Part shown: piece by piece, positions 62,548 through 64,000 of the stretch
How the letters are laid out: each line of letters opens with the position of its first letter
Position numbering within the stretch: the first letter of the stretch is position 1
From: Otis tarda
Taxonomy: Eukaryota; Chordata; Aves; Otidiformes; Otididae
Reading direction: 5' to 3'
Assembly: GCA_026413225.1 (NCBI GenBank)
Contig: CM048555.1
Span: 77,693,785-77,757,784 of the forward strand
Length of the DNA: 64,000 nt
Program-made: the position numbers and the translations under genes
The notes under the pieces: generated by a model
What the model saw: the letters and a program-made list of their open reading frames with translations, nothing else
Told to the model about the DNA's origin: nothing
Databases searched by the model: none

Positions 62548-62943
62548 TTGCCAGAAGAAAAAATAGATCATTTAGCCACCGTGCACATTCAGTTCTTATC
62601 ATCTGTGGTCCCAATGGGAGGGTCAGTAAAATGTCAGCAGGACTGCCTGTTAGTATTAAGCATGCTACTGACTTTTTGGGGAGGGTTGTGGATCTTTGGA
62701 TTTAATTCTCAATTCAAAAGTTTCACTGCTGCCATGCTGTTCACAAGCTATCTCACAGATTTGTATCTGGTTGACTTGCTATCTTCTCCTGATCCCTTAA
62801 TATTTCTGTCTCAGGAAATTGCCAAGGCAGGAATGACTTCACCTATATGTCCGCAAAGTGCTGAGCTTATTGTAGGATCTCTTTATGCAAAGAAAAAAAA
62901 CCCTAAATCTTTTTTAGTGTTCATAGTTATAAATTGCCTTTAG
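62548..62943 (+). other. Unrecognised 131-codon open frame, probably chance
   Basis: This ATG-initiated frame has two hydrophobic stretches, around residues 33-52 and 123-131. The translation contains no motif I recognise, and its codon use mirrors the AT-rich background. Its 3' part runs through a poly-A tract giving AKKKNPK. Length alone is only mildly unusual in 64 kb of sequence, so I do not call it a gene. Confidence 0.12.
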
Positions 62944-63162
62944 CAAAGTAGAATTATCAAGAAGAGTTAGCCCCAGTTTGACTACTTTGTTTGTACTGTC
63001 ACAATGCTGGATCTGTGTTACACTCAGTCCCAGCAAATGTGTCTAGCAGACTTTGTTCGTTCACAGTCTCAACAGAAGATGTGCCTATCAAGGGGCTTTG
63101 ACAGCAGTGATCACAACTGCTTCACTTCTTTACCTCTGTACAGATGTACAGAAGGGAAGTAC

Positions 63163-63263
63163 TGGAAGACTCCAGTCCTATGGTTTGACTGATGTACCAT
63201 TGTTTAGGTGATGGTTTGACGCTTCAACAATGTTGAGACAAACATTCGACACAGTCTCTCACA
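63163..63263 (-). mobile_element. Terminal LTR fragment of the 36.4-kb family, fossil
   Basis: This ~100-bp block matches the right-hand end of the solo LTR at 36425-37068. It shares CCAGTCCTATGGTTTGACTG, TGATGTACCATTG, GTTTGACG, CAACAATGTTGAG and CAAACA, ending CAGTCTCTCACA. Only the outer U3 end is present; the rest of the LTR is missing or unrecognisable. The 36.4-kb copy carries an extra direct repeat (CTTGCAAGATA twice) in this interval that is absent here, so the two may be different subfamily versions. Confidence 0.8.
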
Positions 63264-64000
63264 GGAATATATATCTGAGAGCCCGAGAAACTGAATACTT
63301 GCTATATAATACTGATCTACTCAGTGGAGCCATAACTATTCCACAATGCAAAACAATGTCCAACTTTCCTTTAGTGTACTCCAACAAATGATTTAACAGT
63401 CCTTGCAAATGGAATAGCTCAGATTGGGCAGATAGGTTATGGGCATGTTGTGACAGCATATTAAATGTACCTGGGATTTTTCTCTCACAGTAAGGCATGC
63501 TAGTTAATCCTCTTACCCCTCCCAAACCTCACATCTCCACACAAGATACTTATGGGCCAAAACAGTATCACAGACAATTTAGGCATATGCCCACACAGGT
63601 TCCTATGTCAGGAATATTTCCAAGTATTGTTTAATTTATTAGTATAGGTGTTAACAAAGTGTATAGCGGTTGTAGGGGACTCCAGAGTTTTGGTAATAAT
63701 GTAATTCAATAAAATTACGTAATTTAATAAAATTAAATGTCCAAATACTCTTAGGAAGATTTGAGATCCAAGTTTTTTCAGCTTCTAATTGAAGCCTCTG
63801 ACCACTGAGTTATTCAGCAAGTAAATACTGCCTGTAGTTGCCTTAAAATAGATGACCTGTTTGAACTAAGTGTAGTGGATCCCAGTTACAGGGTAACATC
63901 TTCCTCCAGCACAGAAAAAGGCCAACTTAAGACATACATTCCAGCACTGCTTCAGTCACTTGATTTTAGGCACTTTCCTAAAGACTTGGTTTCTGTAGAT
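63264..64000. other. Unassigned end of window
   Basis: No gene or repeat is recognised in the last ~740 bp. A repeated AATAAAATTA motif occurs near 63707-63735. Confidence 0.5.

Overview
The window looks like AT-rich, non-coding nuclear DNA from a bird. The organism is read from the repeats. Several CR1 LINE 3' ends carry the avian hallmark, with GGTTGGAAGGGACCTT-type sequence followed by ATTCTATG repeats. There are also solo LTRs of endogenous retroviruses, one of which closely matches avian ERVL LTRs as I remember them. No bacterial genes, operons, rRNA, tRNA or CRISPR features were found. I could not support any intact host gene or convincing coding exon, so the window is best read as a gene desert or one or more long introns.

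Layout. Positions 1-29 kb are mostly unique sequence. They hold an antisense CR1 reverse-transcriptase fragment (3.6-4.0 kb), a possible second, very old LINE remnant (4.6-5.1 kb), a 5'-truncated CR1 3' end (6.0-6.3 kb), an unexplained open frame (18.8-19.2 kb) and a partial ERVL-like LTR (25.9-26.3 kb). Positions 29.7-37.1 kb are a dense cluster of insertions: a CR1 RT fragment, an alpharetrovirus/ERVK-like solo LTR with six 23-bp repeats, an antisense CR1 3' end, and two related solo LTRs in the same orientation. Positions 37-45 kb are unique apart from a 156-bp TTCTC microsatellite. At 45.8-47.4 kb a CR1 is split by a 1136-bp solo ERVL-type LTR with a perfect 5-bp target duplication, which gives a clear relative age. 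At 49.6 and 53.0 kb lie two direct copies (about 300 bp, roughly 80% identical) of a sequence I do not recognise. Positions 56.8-59.0 kb hold a CR1 with the longest repeat-encoded open frame in the window and a much older CR1/L3-like fragment. The last kilobase holds a third fragment of the LTR family seen at 34-37 kb.

The elements do not form one functional system. They are successive, mostly dead insertions in non-coding host DNA. The most informative observations are the nested insertion, the LTR family with three copies in one window, the unexplained 300-bp duplication and a few host stretches that look like possible conserved regulatory DNA. The last of these is pattern-based inference only. 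All family names rest on remembered consensus sequences, not on searches.
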